A DNA stretch of 64,000 nt, taken from the NCBI GenBank assembly GCA_002840735.1, contig PHBY01000001.1, positions 62,001-126,000 of the forward strand. The letters are read 5' to 3'. This stretch comes from Chloroflexi bacterium HGW-Chloroflexi-2 (GTDB lineage Bacteria > Chloroflexota > Anaerolineae > Anaerolineales > Anaerolineaceae). Below are positions 17,222 to 25,918 of this stretch, one piece after another. Under the pieces are notes generated by a model. That model was not told where the DNA came from and ran no database searches. It saw only the letters and a list, made by a program, of their open reading frames with translations. Made by a program: the position numbers and the translations under genes. Position 1 is the stretch's first letter. Each line of letters starts with the position of its first letter.

Positions 17222-18612
17222 AAATTCATTTTTTAGGGGCAGCAAGAACAGTTACCGGATCTCAAATCCTGATAGAAGTGAATGGTTCAAAAATTCTATT
17301 AGAATGTGGTCTCTTTCAAGGCAAACGAGCTGATATGTATCAATTCAATCAGAGTTTTCAATTTTCTCCAAAAGAGATTGACGCATTACTTCTTTCACAT
17401 GCTCACATAGATCATAGTGGTAATATCCCAAATTTGGTTAAGCAAGGATATTCAAACCGGATTTTTGCAACCTCTGCTACAGTCAGCCTCGCGGAAATCA
17501 TGTTACGGGATTCGGGTTACATTCAGGAATCTGATGTACAGTATGTCAATAAAAAACGAGCGCGCAGAGGAGAACCGCCTGTAGACCCGTTGTATACATA
17601 TGAAGACGCTAAAATTGCCTGCGATCTATTTACACCTGTTGAATATAATCAAACTTTTGAAGTAGCTAAAGGAGTTAATGTTACATATGTGGATTCAGGA
17701 CATATTCTAGGATCAGCCTCCATCATCCTTGACATTAATGAGAATGGAAACAAGAAAAGATTATGGTTTTCAGGAGATATTGGAAGAGATAGACTACCTT
17801 TACTAAAAGACCCTGTCATGCCTTCAAATGTAGATTATATGATTATGGAATGTACATATGGGGATAAGAACCATAGAGATCCTGAGACTGCGTTCCAGGA
17901 ATTCAGAGAAGTAACGATGAAAACAATTGCACGCGGTGGAAAGATTATCATCCCGGCCTTTGCCGTTGGAAGAACTCAGGAACTCGTATATTTTCTTAAT
18001 CAGATGCTGGCAGCCAATGATATTCCTTCCATTCCAATTTTTGTTGATAGTCCATTAGCAATCAATGCTACGGATATTTTCAAAAAATATGCACATCTAT
18101 TTGATGAAGAAACCAGGCAATTTATTCAGGAAGGAAATCATAAAGCACTCACCAGCCCTAATTTATACTACACGCGAGCTGTTGAAGAATCGAAGAAAAT
18201 CAACGAAATAAAAGGACCCGCAATTATCATTTCTGCCTCAGGAATGGCAGAAACAGGCAGGATCCTTCATCATTTAAGGAATAATATTGAAAACCCACTT
18301 AACACCATCATGATTGTTTCCTGGCAGGCACCTCATACTTTAGGAAAACGTTTAGCTGAACGTCAAAAAACTGTCAGGATTTTTGGACAATTATTTGAAA
18401 GGAGAGCTGAAATAGCCACAATCGGTGGTCTATCTGCTCATGCCGGACAGGATAAATTACTTCTGTATGCATTGGAAACACGCACCTCATTAAAAGGTTT
18501 GTTTCTTGTTCATGGTGAAGAGGATGCTGCACAAGCATTAATGGATAAACTCGAGGAAAAACAAATTGCTCCAGTTTATTTTCCAGATCGATCGGATTAC
18601 GTGGAAATCTGA
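17218..18612 (+). CDS. beta-CASP metallo-beta-lactamase fold RNase (YSH1/CPSF-like)
   Basis: A 464-residue metallo-beta-lactamase and beta-CASP protein. The zinc motif is SHAHIDHSGNIP (His61, His63, Asp65, His66). A further metal histidine lies in DSGHILGSAS, with an acidic residue in WFSGDIGRD. The beta-CASP and C-terminal part includes IISASGMAETGRILHHL and LSAHAGQDKL. This is the bacterial YSH1-like exonuclease/endonuclease family related to CPSF and RNase J. It overlaps the RNase D-like gene by ATGA, so both probably act in RNA turnover. The exact RNA substrate is unknown. Confidence 0.88.
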   Translation: MKIHFLGAARTVTGSQILIEVNGSKILLECGLFQGKRADMYQFNQSFQFSPKEIDALLLSHAHIDHSGNIPNLVKQGYSNRIFATSATVSLAEIMLRDSGYIQESDVQYVNKKRARRGEPPVDPLYTYEDAKIACDLFTPVEYNQTFEVAKGVNVTYVDSGHILGSASIILDINENGNKKRLWFSGDIGRDRLPLLKDPVMPSNVDYMIMECTYGDKNHRDPETAFQEFREVTMKTIARGGKIIIPAFAVGRTQELVYFLNQMLAANDIPSIPIFVDSPLAINATDIFKKYAHLFDEETRQFIQEGNHKALTSPNLYYTRAVEESKKINEIKGPAIIISASGMAETGRILHHLRNNIENPLNTIMIVSWQAPHTLGKRLAERQKTVRIFGQLFERRAEIATIGGLSAHAGQDKLLLYALETRTSLKGLFLVHGEEDAAQALMDKLEEKQIAPVYFPDRSDYVEI

Positions 18613-18621
18613 GATTCCTCT

Positions 18622-18629
18622 GCTATAAT
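18622..18629 (+). promoter_or_regulatory. extended -10 promoter for tRNA-Ser
   Basis: TGCTATAAT is a consensus extended -10 element. It ends 15 bases before the tRNA, which puts the transcript start near 18636. No clear -35 box is seen, which is expected for extended -10 promoters. Confidence 0.6.
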
Positions 18630-18644
18630 TGAAGACGTCTTAGA

Positions 18645-18732
18645 GGAGAGATGCCAGAGTGGTTGATCGGGGCGGTCTCGAAAACCGTTGTGGCCTTTTG
18701 GGCCACCGAGGGTTCGAATCCCTCTCTCTCCG
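18645..18732 (+). tRNA. tRNA-Ser(CGA)
   Basis: An 88-base cloverleaf. The acceptor GGAGAGA pairs with TCTCTCC, the T arm is GAGGG/CCCTC around TTCGAAT, and the anticodon stem GCGGT/ACCGT closes the loop CTCGAAA with anticodon CGA. A long variable arm (TGGCC...GGCCA) identifies the serine class. The discriminator is G and CCA is not encoded. It reads UCG codons. Confidence 0.96.
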
Positions 18733-18740
18733 CAAAAATA

Positions 18741-18778
18741 AAAAATGCTGTTCGATTGGATTAGCGAACAGCATTTTT
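18741..18778. terminator. bidirectional hairpin terminator
   Basis: A 14-base perfect stem, AAAAATGCTGTTCG with CGAACAGCATTTTT, and a 10-base loop. It has a T run on either strand, ends the tRNA transcript and also lies downstream of the minus-strand SWIM gene. Confidence 0.9.
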
Positions 18779-18797
18779 TATGTAGATACAATTCAAA

Positions 18798-19043
18798 TTA
18801 TAAATCTTCTTGTTTAGTTACAACCATTCCTTCAAGAATGATTTCTAAGGCCATTGTATGGCTGCAACGACTTCGGCTTTGAAAAAATTCACAATCACAG
18901 GTCCATTGACCATTATCGTATATCACATGATGAGGATTATTCTCACCACCTACTTCAACTTCAAATTTTTTCACCGAGAACCGATCTTTTTGTTGAGCAT
19001 ATCTTTTAGCTTTTTCAATTTTTCCAATCATCCCATAATCCAT
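18798..19043 (-). CDS. small SWIM zinc-finger protein
   Basis: An 81-residue protein made almost entirely of a SWIM domain. WTCDCEFFQSRSRCSHTMAL gives the CxC...CxH zinc ligands, preceded by the beta hairpin GENNPHHVIYDNGQW. A start 21 bases upstream is possible, but an AAAGGAGA ribosome site sits inside that extension and supports the downstream ATG. SWIM domains bind DNA or proteins; no catalytic partner is adjacent. The gene lies between a terminator-like hairpin upstream (19090-19107) and the tRNA terminator downstream. Confidence 0.85.
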   Translation of the reverse strand: MDYGMIGKIEKAKRYAQQKDRFSVKKFEVEVGGENNPHHVIYDNGQWTCDCEFFQSRSRCSHTMALEIILEGMVVTKQEDL

Positions 19044-19089
19044 TAGTATGCATTCTCCTTTCAAGAAATTTGAATTTAAGAAACAAAAA

Positions 19090-19107
19090 GCACGCGAAAT
19101 AGCGTGC
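19090..19107 (-). terminator. hairpin with T run between GNAT and SWIM genes
   Basis: Read on the minus strand, GCACGC, a six-base loop, GCGTGC, then CTTTTTGTTT forms an intrinsic terminator. It follows the GNAT gene and a nine-codon reading frame, and precedes the SWIM gene, so it may act as an attenuator rather than a simple end. Confidence 0.7.
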
Positions 19108-19116
19108 CTTCAAAGT

Positions 19117-19146
19117 TCAATATGTCATTAATACAATTGTCTTCAT
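19117..19146 (-). CDS. nine-codon reading frame, candidate leader peptide
   Basis: MKTIVLMTY with its stop codon, preceded by CAGGAGATTTC, a strong ribosome site. It ends 9 bases before the terminator-like hairpin at 19090-19107 and ~70 bases before the SWIM gene start. The layout, ribosome site then mini-frame then terminator then gene, is that of a transcription-attenuation leader. Codons show no run of a single amino acid, so the inducing signal is not obvious. It may be chance. Confidence 0.3.
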   Translation of the reverse strand: MKTIVLMTY

Positions 19147-19191
19147 GAAATCTCCTGATTAATTCAATAATACGAATGTTATCAGAAAATG

Positions 19192-19626
19192 TCAACACAA
19201 TTTTTGAAACAAAATTGCATCTTCGCCGTCAATATAATACGACTTCCAAACTTCCTGGATAAAGTATCCATTTTTTTCATACAGGTGAATCGCTTTTGAA
19301 TTACTTTTTCGCACCGTCAACTTAATTTTCGCGACATTCATTCTATTTTCACATTCCGCTAATAATGACTGAGCGATTCCCCTATTTTGGAATTCAGGAA
19401 GAACAGCAATCGTAGTAATCCAACCTGTGGATTCTCTGTTATTGATATTTCCAGCAATAAACCCAACAAAATTATCTATAAATGTTGCTTTTATCCGGAT
19501 GATACCTGGCATGGTCAATACTCCGATCAAATCCAGTAAAGGCCAGTTATCAATTGGAAAACAAATTCTTTCCAATTCACGTAGATTATTCAAATCTTTT
19601 AATGAAGCTGTCTCGATGTTGATCAT
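19192..19626 (-). CDS. GNAT family N-acetyltransferase
   Basis: A 144-residue GNAT acyltransferase, similar in layout to RimI. The acetyl-CoA loop is LPEFQNRGIAQSLL (~75-88), followed by VRKSNSKAIHLYEKNGY, the conserved last part of the fold. The acceptor, protein or small molecule, cannot be told. A hairpin at 19641-19665 separates it from the upstream slipin gene, so it has its own transcript or reads through. The ribosome site is weak (GAAGA). Confidence 0.85.
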   Translation of the reverse strand: MINIETASLKDLNNLRELERICFPIDNWPLLDLIGVLTMPGIIRIKATFIDNFVGFIAGNINNRESTGWITTIAVLPEFQNRGIAQSLLAECENRMNVAKIKLTVRKSNSKAIHLYEKNGYFIQEVWKSYYIDGEDAILFQKLC

Positions 19627-19640
19627 TCTTCAGTAAAGCA

Positions 19641-19665
19641 AGACCTCCCTTTTTCAGGGAGGTCT
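19641..19665 (-). terminator. hairpin terminator after slipin gene
   Basis: AGACCTCCCT, a five-base loop, AGGGAGGTCT is a perfect ten-base stem directly after the slipin gene on the minus strand. Only a weak T-rich tract (TTGCTTTA) follows on that strand, so the efficiency is uncertain. Confidence 0.6.
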
Positions 19666-19672
19666 CAAAAAA

Positions 19673-20578
19673 TTATTCAGATTTTTTATTCTTGGAGACA
19701 AAGTCAGACAACAAACTGGTAAATTCCATCGGGAATATATACTTTGTTGCCGGATTGGAGGCCATTGATTTCAGCGTTTCAAAATATTGAAGTGTCATTG
19801 TTTGAGAATCAACGTCCTTTGCAATCGAAAAGATTTTTTCAAGAGCATCTGCGTATCCTTCAGCGCGCAATAATTGTGCCTGTCGTTCACCTTCAGCAAC
19901 CAAAATGGAGCTTTCTTTAACTCCTTGAGCCTTTAGAATCGCCGCTTGTTTTTCACCATCGGCAACATTAATATCGGATTCTCGTTTACCAACCGATTCG
20001 GTAACAACAGCACGTCGAGTTCGCTCAGCTGTTAGCTGTCTGTTCATGGCATCCTGAACATCACGTGGAGGAGTGATCTCTCGAATTTCTACGTTTGTGA
20101 CCTTTACACCCCACCTCTCTGTTACTTCATCAAGTCTTATTCTCAGGGAAGTATTAATGGTTTCTCTTTCAGATAGTACACCATCCAACATGATCCCACC
20201 GATGACAGAACGCAATGTTGTCGTGGCAATACCCTGTGCAGCTAATTCAAAATTACCTACCTGAAGTACTGACTGAATTGGGTCAATTACTTTGTAATAC
20301 CAGAGAAAATCGATATTAATCGGGGCATTGTCGTTCGTGATCGATGTTTGAGCAGGAATCTCCCGTACCTGTTCTCGCAAATCTACACGGACTGCACGAT
20401 CAACAAAAGGAATCAGTATGATCAATCCAGGACCCTTTGCACCAATACATCGACCTAGTCGAAACACGACCAGTCTTTGATATTCAGGGACAATTTTGAT
20501 GGCTGACCAAAGAAACATAAGTCCAAGGACAATGATTGCCCCTACAAGACAAGTTAATACAGAAAAATCAAAATTCAT
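19673..20578 (-). CDS. slipin, SPFH/stomatin-family membrane protein
   Basis: A 301-residue SPFH protein. A membrane helix at ~8-28 is followed by the band-7 domain (YQRLVVFRLGRCIGAKGPGL, with GVKVTNVEIREITPP in the middle) and a heptad-rich region of alternating AEGE/KAQG repeats. These proteins form oligomers at membrane microdomains. It overlaps the NfeD gene by four bases, the usual slipin-NfeD pairing, in which NfeD caps or processes the slipin. An AGGAGG ribosome site sits in the end of nfeD. Confidence 0.92.
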   Translation of the reverse strand: MNFDFSVLTCLVGAIIVLGLMFLWSAIKIVPEYQRLVVFRLGRCIGAKGPGLIILIPFVDRAVRVDLREQVREIPAQTSITNDNAPINIDFLWYYKVIDPIQSVLQVGNFELAAQGIATTTLRSVIGGIMLDGVLSERETINTSLRIRLDEVTERWGVKVTNVEIREITPPRDVQDAMNRQLTAERTRRAVVTESVGKRESDINVADGEKQAAILKAQGVKESSILVAEGERQAQLLRAEGYADALEKIFSIAKDVDSQTMTLQYFETLKSMASNPATKYIFPMEFTSLLSDFVSKNKKSE

Positions 20579-21186
20579 TCTATCCTCCTATCAGATTTAT
20601 TAATTTTTTTTACCCACAGAACTAAACCTTCTTTCCGAATTACTTCAATTTTCTCTCCTTTTTCAATCGTCTGATCACTTCTAACACTCCATTCTTCTCC
20701 AGAAACATACGCAGTACCATCCTGGAAAATATTCGTTCTGGCTTCGCCATATGCCCCAATAATATTGCTTGGATCGAAATCAGGCCTTCTATCTATTGCC
20801 TCGATTATTTTCTTGACCACCACCCATAAAATTGGTGCATTTATCAAAAATACGACGATTGCTATCACCGGCGAAACAGAAAAACCACCAGATTCTGATT
20901 TGAAGATCATATATGAGCCGATATTCAGCAAAGCAATCGAGATAATAAGGTAATAATCTTTTTTAGTTTTTCGATACACAAAAATCAATGGAATGAATGG
21001 AATTAATATCACCAGAGCCCAATAATGACTTGGGTTCGAAATAATTCCATAACCGGCCAAAATCATGGAAAACAATCCAATAATTTCCACGATTCCCGTG
21101 CCGGGGGTTAATAATGCCAGGACTGACAGAACAAATCCTACTATAAGCAGAACATATGCGATATTGGGATCTATGATCGGATTCAT
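20575..21186 (-). CDS. NfeD-like membrane protein (short form)
   Basis: A 203-residue protein with four or five membrane helices and a C-terminal OB-fold (IGAYGEARTNIFQDGTAYVSGE and EVIRKEGLVLWVKK). It is a short NfeD without the ClpP-class serine protease domain. It is paired with the slipin gene through an ATGA overlap and probably works with it in membrane microdomain organisation. The function is inferred from the family. Confidence 0.88.
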   Translation of the reverse strand: MNPIIDPNIAYVLLIVGFVLSVLALLTPGTGIVEIIGLFSMILAGYGIISNPSHYWALVILIPFIPLIFVYRKTKKDYYLIISIALLNIGSYMIFKSESGGFSVSPVIAIVVFLINAPILWVVVKKIIEAIDRRPDFDPSNIIGAYGEARTNIFQDGTAYVSGEEWSVRSDQTIEKGEKIEVIRKEGLVLWVKKINKSDRRIE

Positions 21187-21346
21187 TGAAGAAAACCTTT
21201 CTTTAAATTATTATACATGAGAAATACCCCCAAGAGATGATGTATGCATAATTAATTTGCATTAATCTTCCTTTTATTTCGAAATGGATGATTCCTCGGG
21301 CTATTCGGAAACATGATAAAATTTCCTTTATTTTCCGGAGGTAATC

Positions 21347-23131
21347 ATGTCTGAACCTATCCTTGTCGCTGTTGCCTGGCCTTATGCCAATGCTGAAATT
21401 CATGTTGGAAATTTGACAGGCTCATATTTACCTGCAGATATTTTTTCTCGTTACCAGCGCTTAAAGGGTAGAAAAGTATTGATGGTTTCAGGCTCAGATT
21501 CTCATGGAACGCCTATAACAGTAAGGGCAGATGCAGAAAATATCACCCCTATTGAGGTGTACCATCGCTTCCATGAGGGCTTTTTAGAGCTTTTTCAGAG
21601 CCTGGGACTGACTTATGATGTATTTACCAGTACTCACACCGAAAATCACTTCAATGTTTCCCAAAAGATCTTTTTAGCACTTAATAAAAACGGTTTTCTG
21701 TATCAGGAAAGTCAGGAACAATGGTATTCAACATCTCAAAATAGATTTCTACCTGATCGCTATGTCGAAGGTACCTGCTATATTTGCGGTTATGAAAATG
21801 CCCGTAGTGATCAATGTGATAAGTGTGGAAATCTATTGGAAGCCGGGAAATTAATCGATCCTAAATCCAAAATTGATGGATCTACACCCGAATTACGAGA
21901 AACTACTCACTTTTTCCTGGATTTAAGTAAATTAGAACCTCAAATTGCCATTTTCTTAAAAGAACGAGAAAGCTATTGGAGGCAAAATGTCCTGCGTCAA
22001 TCGCTCGGTCAAATCCAATCGGATGGTTTGCGTGGTCGCCCAATCACACGTGATTTGGATTGGGGAATCCCTGTTCCATTGGAAGACCAAACTGGCAAGT
22101 GTCTTTACGTCTGGTTTGAAGCTGTGATTGGTTATCTCTCTGCGGCCATCGAATATGGATTAATAACAAAGGATTCTGACGCCTGGAAAGAATGGTGGAC
22201 GAATAAAGATTCCAAATCGTATTATTTCATCGGAAAGGATAACATTCCCTTCCATGCGATCATCTGGCCAGCTGAATTGCTGGGTTTATCAACCACATTT
22301 GATGAAATGATGGGGTCAGAGAATCCCAGTCCACTTGTTTTGCCATATGACGTCCCAGCCAATGAATTCATGAATCTGGAAGGACAGAAAATTTCTGGCA
22401 GTCGCAATTGGGCTGTGTATGGTAGAGATTTCCTTTCTCGCTACGATCCTGATCCTCTTCGGTATTATTTAACCGTTTCAATGCCTGAGACTCGGGATTC
22501 CGATTGGGATTGGGATGAGTTCTACCACCGCAATAATGATGAATTAGTTGCCACCTGGGGGAATCTGGCAAATCGAGTGCTCTCATTCGCCTATAAACAT
22601 TGGGAAGGTGTTGTACCTGATCCAGGACCTTTATCCGAACTTGATGTATCCCTTTTAGCAACCATAGAATCTGGGTTTGAAACCGTTGGCAAAGAAATCG
22701 AAGCTGTGCACCTAAGATCAGCACTTCAGGAAGTTGTCAGATTGGCTTCAGAAGTCAACAAATATCTGGATCAGACCGCTCCCTGGACAGCGATCAAAAC
22801 TCACAAACAAAATGCCGCCAGAGCTATTTTTACAGCCATGAAAGCGATTGATTCATTAAAGACCCTCTTTGCACCATTTATTCCGTTTACCAGCGAGAAA
22901 CTCAACAAATTCCTTGGGTATTCGGATAACCTTTTTGGAACCCAATCAGTAATAATTGAACAAGACAATTTAGGAGAACACACGGTCTTACGTTACCACC
23001 CCGAAACAGGCAAAGGTGAATGGAAACCTAGTAAACTAAAACCTGGAATGACATTCAACAAACCAGAGCCGCTTTTTAAAAAGCTTGATCAATCGATTGT
23101 GGAAGAAGAGCGGACAAGGTTGGGAAAGTAA
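21347..23131 (+). CDS. metG: methionyl-tRNA synthetase
   Basis: A 594-residue class I synthetase that charges tRNA-Met. The HIGH-type motif is AEIHVGN near residue 18. The connecting domain holds a zinc site, CYICGY and CDKCGN. The second catalytic motif reads KISGSRN (~350) instead of KMSKS, a variation also seen as KFSSS in other MetRS subtypes. The C-terminal anticodon domain has ANRVLSFAYKHW; no tRNA-binding EMAP-like tail is present. GGAGG precedes the ATG. A strong terminator follows at 23152. Confidence 0.95.
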   Translation: MSEPILVAVAWPYANAEIHVGNLTGSYLPADIFSRYQRLKGRKVLMVSGSDSHGTPITVRADAENITPIEVYHRFHEGFLELFQSLGLTYDVFTSTHTENHFNVSQKIFLALNKNGFLYQESQEQWYSTSQNRFLPDRYVEGTCYICGYENARSDQCDKCGNLLEAGKLIDPKSKIDGSTPELRETTHFFLDLSKLEPQIAIFLKERESYWRQNVLRQSLGQIQSDGLRGRPITRDLDWGIPVPLEDQTGKCLYVWFEAVIGYLSAAIEYGLITKDSDAWKEWWTNKDSKSYYFIGKDNIPFHAIIWPAELLGLSTTFDEMMGSENPSPLVLPYDVPANEFMNLEGQKISGSRNWAVYGRDFLSRYDPDPLRYYLTVSMPETRDSDWDWDEFYHRNNDELVATWGNLANRVLSFAYKHWEGVVPDPGPLSELDVSLLATIESGFETVGKEIEAVHLRSALQEVVRLASEVNKYLDQTAPWTAIKTHKQNAARAIFTAMKAIDSLKTLFAPFIPFTSEKLNKFLGYSDNLFGTQSVIIEQDNLGEHTVLRYHPETGKGEWKPSKLKPGMTFNKPEPLFKKLDQSIVEEERTRLGK

Positions 23132-23151
23132 ATATTAATAATTTAAATTAG

Positions 23152-23190
23152 AACCAGTTGCTAGGCTCAAATTTAGCAACTGGTTTTTTA
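23152..23190 (+). terminator. intrinsic terminator after metG
   Basis: AACCAGTTGCTA, a 10-base loop, TAGCAACTGGTT, then TTTTTA. It is a twelve-base perfect stem with a T run on the plus strand. It also lies downstream of the minus-strand glycosyltransferase gene. Confidence 0.92.
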
Positions 23191-23205
23191 TGGACGAATG
23201 AGCGA

Positions 23206-24099
23206 TTATGGTTTTTTTGTGCCAACTATTTTTTCTTTTGAAAACCATGCACCAATAAGTGAAAATAATAACTTTATTCCAATGAATAAATACATTATCC
23301 AATTTACAAGAAAAAAATAATCCTTGGCTAAATTCTTTCGATAATACAAATAATACGATCTATGCCACTCAAATATCGCTTTGTAAGGCTCGGACCTTGA
23401 TCCCCCTCTTCCACCCTGATGGATTACTGACACAAAGGGTAGATAAAAAACCTTCCAGCCTGCTTTATTCGCTCGAAAACAAAAATCGGTATCTTCTTGA
23501 TAGGCAAAATAGCGTTCATCCAGGTAACCAATATCCGAGATTACATCTTTCCTGATCATCATACAGGAGCCAGAGACTGCATCTACCTGTGCAATTTCTT
23601 CCTCTGGCAAGTAAGTTTTGACATAATTTCCAATCACCTTGTGATTTGGAAAAATGCGGTCTAATTTTAGAAAATATGAAAAAACCTCAAGAGGTCTAGC
23701 AAATCCACGTCTGCATTGTTTTTGGAAAGTGCCATCTTGATTGAGTACTTTTGGGATACAAATCCCGACATCATTATGTTCGTTCATCCACGAGATTAAA
23801 GATTGAAATGTTCCAGGATTTACGAAAACATCAGGATTAAGCTGAACTAAATAACTCCCTTTGGCTAATTTCAATCCAATATTCATAGCTTTCGTATATC
23901 CTACATTAACCTCGTTCTTTATCAATTGAATATCAGGATAATTTTCTTGAATGAATTGACAGGACCCATCGTGAGAATTGTTATCTACAATAATAATTTC
24001 GAAATTAATGTCATTACTCAAAGAAGTAGGCAAAGACTGTAGACAAATCTTTAAAGGCTCCAGTGAGTTGTAAGTAACGATAACAAAAGAAACATTCAT
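23206..24099 (-). CDS. family 2 glycosyltransferase (rhamnosyltransferase-like)
   Basis: About 297 residues. The GT-A fold starts FVIVTYNSLEPLKICLQSLP; the metal-binding region is LVQLNPDVF (~95). VSGSCMMIRKDV and DEDTDFCFRANKAGW-type motifs (here QEDTDFCFRA) give the acceptor/catalytic part. A C-terminal membrane-associated helix closes the protein. It is the last gene of the dTDP-rhamnose operon, so rhamnosyl transfer from dTDP-rhamnose is a reasonable guess. The ATG follows AAAGGGGGAAT; an upstream in-frame start is not supported. Confidence 0.85.
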   Translation of the reverse strand: MNVSFVIVTYNSLEPLKICLQSLPTSLSNDINFEIIIVDNNSHDGSCQFIQENYPDIQLIKNEVNVGYTKAMNIGLKLAKGSYLVQLNPDVFVNPGTFQSLISWMNEHNDVGICIPKVLNQDGTFQKQCRRGFARPLEVFSYFLKLDRIFPNHKVIGNYVKTYLPEEEIAQVDAVSGSCMMIRKDVISDIGYLDERYFAYQEDTDFCFRANKAGWKVFYLPFVSVIHQGGRGGSRSEPYKAIFEWHRSYYLYYRKNLAKDYFFLVNWIMYLFIGIKLLFSLIGAWFSKEKIVGTKKP

Positions 24100-24162
24100 T
24101 ATTCCCCCTTTAATTTTCTCCAAGAATTCAGAAGTGTACTACCATTCATTTTCAAAATTAAT

Positions 24163-25041
24163 TTAGTTACTTAGCATCAATTTGGTTGCTATTTCCCACT
24201 TCGGGATTTTCAACGAAAAAGTTGATTCGAATTTTGAACAATCCAGTGCTGAAAACAGTGGTCTTTTAGCTGCTGATGGAAAATCGGATGTTTTCGCTGG
24301 ATTGATTGTTTTAACGATTGTTGGAACATCTCCTGGAAGATAATCAACTATCGCTTTTGTCCACTCATATCGAGAAGTAAATCCTCCACCAGCAAGATGA
24401 TATACACCTTTCTTTTCTTGAATATAATGATAAAGATCTTGATAATTATTTCTAACTAAATCAGTTGATAAAATTGCCAGAGTTCTTGCCCAGGTCGGGT
24501 TGCCAATCTGATCGTCCACAATTCTCAATTCCTCATTATTCTGAGCCCAGTTGATCACCTTTTTAACAAAACCACCTGCTCGCATACTATACACCCAGCT
24601 GGTTCGGAAAATTACATATGTGCATTGACTGTCATTGATAGCCTGTTCACCGGCAAACTTAGATTTCCCATAAATGTTTATTGGGTTTGGGATATCCTCT
24701 TCAGTATATAAGTCATTCTTTTGCCCATCGAAGACATAATCTGTTGAAAAATGGATGAATGGAACTTTGTTTTTATTACAGTATTGAGCAATTTTGGCTG
24801 GCGTGTGGCAGTTGACCAACATTGCTTTTTCTGTTTCCTGCTCAGCTTTATCTACATCTGTGTAAGCCACAGCATTATAAATAAGGTCAGGATTGATTTC
24901 CTCAATGAATTTAATTACTTGATCAGGTTTTGTGAAATCAATATCGGGGTAATCAACCGCTACTAAATCTCCATAACAAAACAATGTGCGAGTTGCTTCA
25001 TAGCCTAATTGTCCATTTGAACCCAGTAGAAGAATTTTCAT
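24163..25041 (-). CDS. rmlD: dTDP-4-dehydrorhamnose reductase
   Basis: A 292-residue SDR enzyme, the last step of dTDP-L-rhamnose synthesis. The NAD(P) motif is GSNGQLGYE, the catalytic YGKSKFAGE has the YxxxK pair, and FRTSWVYS is typical of RmlD. It overlaps rmlA by four bases (ATGA). It is part of the contiguous rmlC-B-A-D set. The cofactor would be NADPH or NADH; no motif decides this. Confidence 0.95.
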   Translation of the reverse strand: MKILLLGSNGQLGYEATRTLFCYGDLVAVDYPDIDFTKPDQVIKFIEEINPDLIYNAVAYTDVDKAEQETEKAMLVNCHTPAKIAQYCNKNKVPFIHFSTDYVFDGQKNDLYTEEDIPNPINIYGKSKFAGEQAINDSQCTYVIFRTSWVYSMRAGGFVKKVINWAQNNEELRIVDDQIGNPTWARTLAILSTDLVRNNYQDLYHYIQEKKGVYHLAGGGFTSRYEWTKAIVDYLPGDVPTIVKTINPAKTSDFPSAAKRPLFSALDCSKFESTFSLKIPKWEIATKLMLSN

Positions 25042-25916
25042 AAATTTGTAAACTCAGCTGCCAGATCTAACAAATACTGACCATATCCATTACCTTCATA
25101 AAACTTTGCCAGTGAAATAAGTTGATCCATATCGATAAAACCTTTTCTGAAGGCAATCTCCTCAGGGCAGGATATCATCATTCCCTGCCTCTCCTGAACA
25201 GTCTGAACGAATGTTGAAGCCTGCAAAAGAGCTTCATGCTTCCCCGCATCCAACCAGGCGACACCTCTACCCAGCACTTCAACAAACAATTTTTCTTGAG
25301 ATAAATACAACCGATTAATATCAGTTATCTCAATCTCACCTCTTGGTGACGGCTTAAGATTGAGTGCATACTCAGTAACTTTCGAATCATAAAAATAAAT
25401 CCCTGGAACAGCATAATTGGATAAAGGTTTAGAAGGTTTTTCCTCGATACTATAAGCTTTCCCTGAAGAATCAAATGCAACCACCCCATAGCGTTCGGGA
25501 TCGCGCACTGGATACGCAAAAATCGTGGCTCCTTCTTTTCTTCCTGCTGCGGCTTGCAATATCTTTCCCAAACCTCTTCCATAGAAAATATTATCACCTA
25601 AAATCAACGCCACCGGTTCAGACTGAATGAAGTCCTGGCCGACAATAAATGCATCTGCCAAACCACGTGGGGTGGCTTGTTCAGCATATGAAAATTTGAT
25701 ACCCCACTGCTCTCCAGTGCCTAATAAGCGTCTGAACATTGGTAAGTCCTCAGGTGTGCTGATAACCAGGATATCTCGAATACCAGCCAACATCAGCATC
25801 GATAATGGATAGTAAATCATCGGCTTATCATATACCGGTAACATCTGCTTACTTACTGCAAGGGTCAGTGGATACAATCGTGTCCCTTTACCACCTGCAA
25901 GAATGATCCCCTTCAT
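25038..25916 (-). CDS. rmlA: glucose-1-phosphate thymidylyltransferase
   Basis: A 292-residue nucleotidyltransferase, the first step of the pathway, making dTDP-glucose. The signature [11 protein letters not shown] lies at ~8, followed by [26 protein letters not shown] binds metal, and IEEKPSKP is conserved. The tail with [15 protein letters not shown] is characteristic of RmlA. Two bases separate it from rmlB. The length equals the short RmlA class. Confidence 0.97.
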   Translation of the reverse strand: MKGIILAGGKGTRLYPLTLAVSKQMLPVYDKPMIYYPLSMLMLAGIRDILVISTPEDLPMFRRLLGTGEQWGIKFSYAEQATPRGLADAFIVGQDFIQSEPVALILGDNIFYGRGLGKILQAAAGRKEGATIFAYPVRDPERYGVVAFDSSGKAYSIEEKPSKPLSNYAVPGIYFYDSKVTEYALNLKPSPRGEIEITDINRLYLSQEKLFVEVLGRGVAWLDAGKHEALLQASTFVQTVQERQGMMISCPEEIAFRKGFIDMDQLISLAKFYEGNGYGQYLLDLAAEFTNL

Positions 25917-25918
25917 AA

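Noticed and set aside
21203-21403. 66-codon minus frame at the start of metG
   Set aside because: Overlaps the metG start and ribosome site, no similarity to known proteins.
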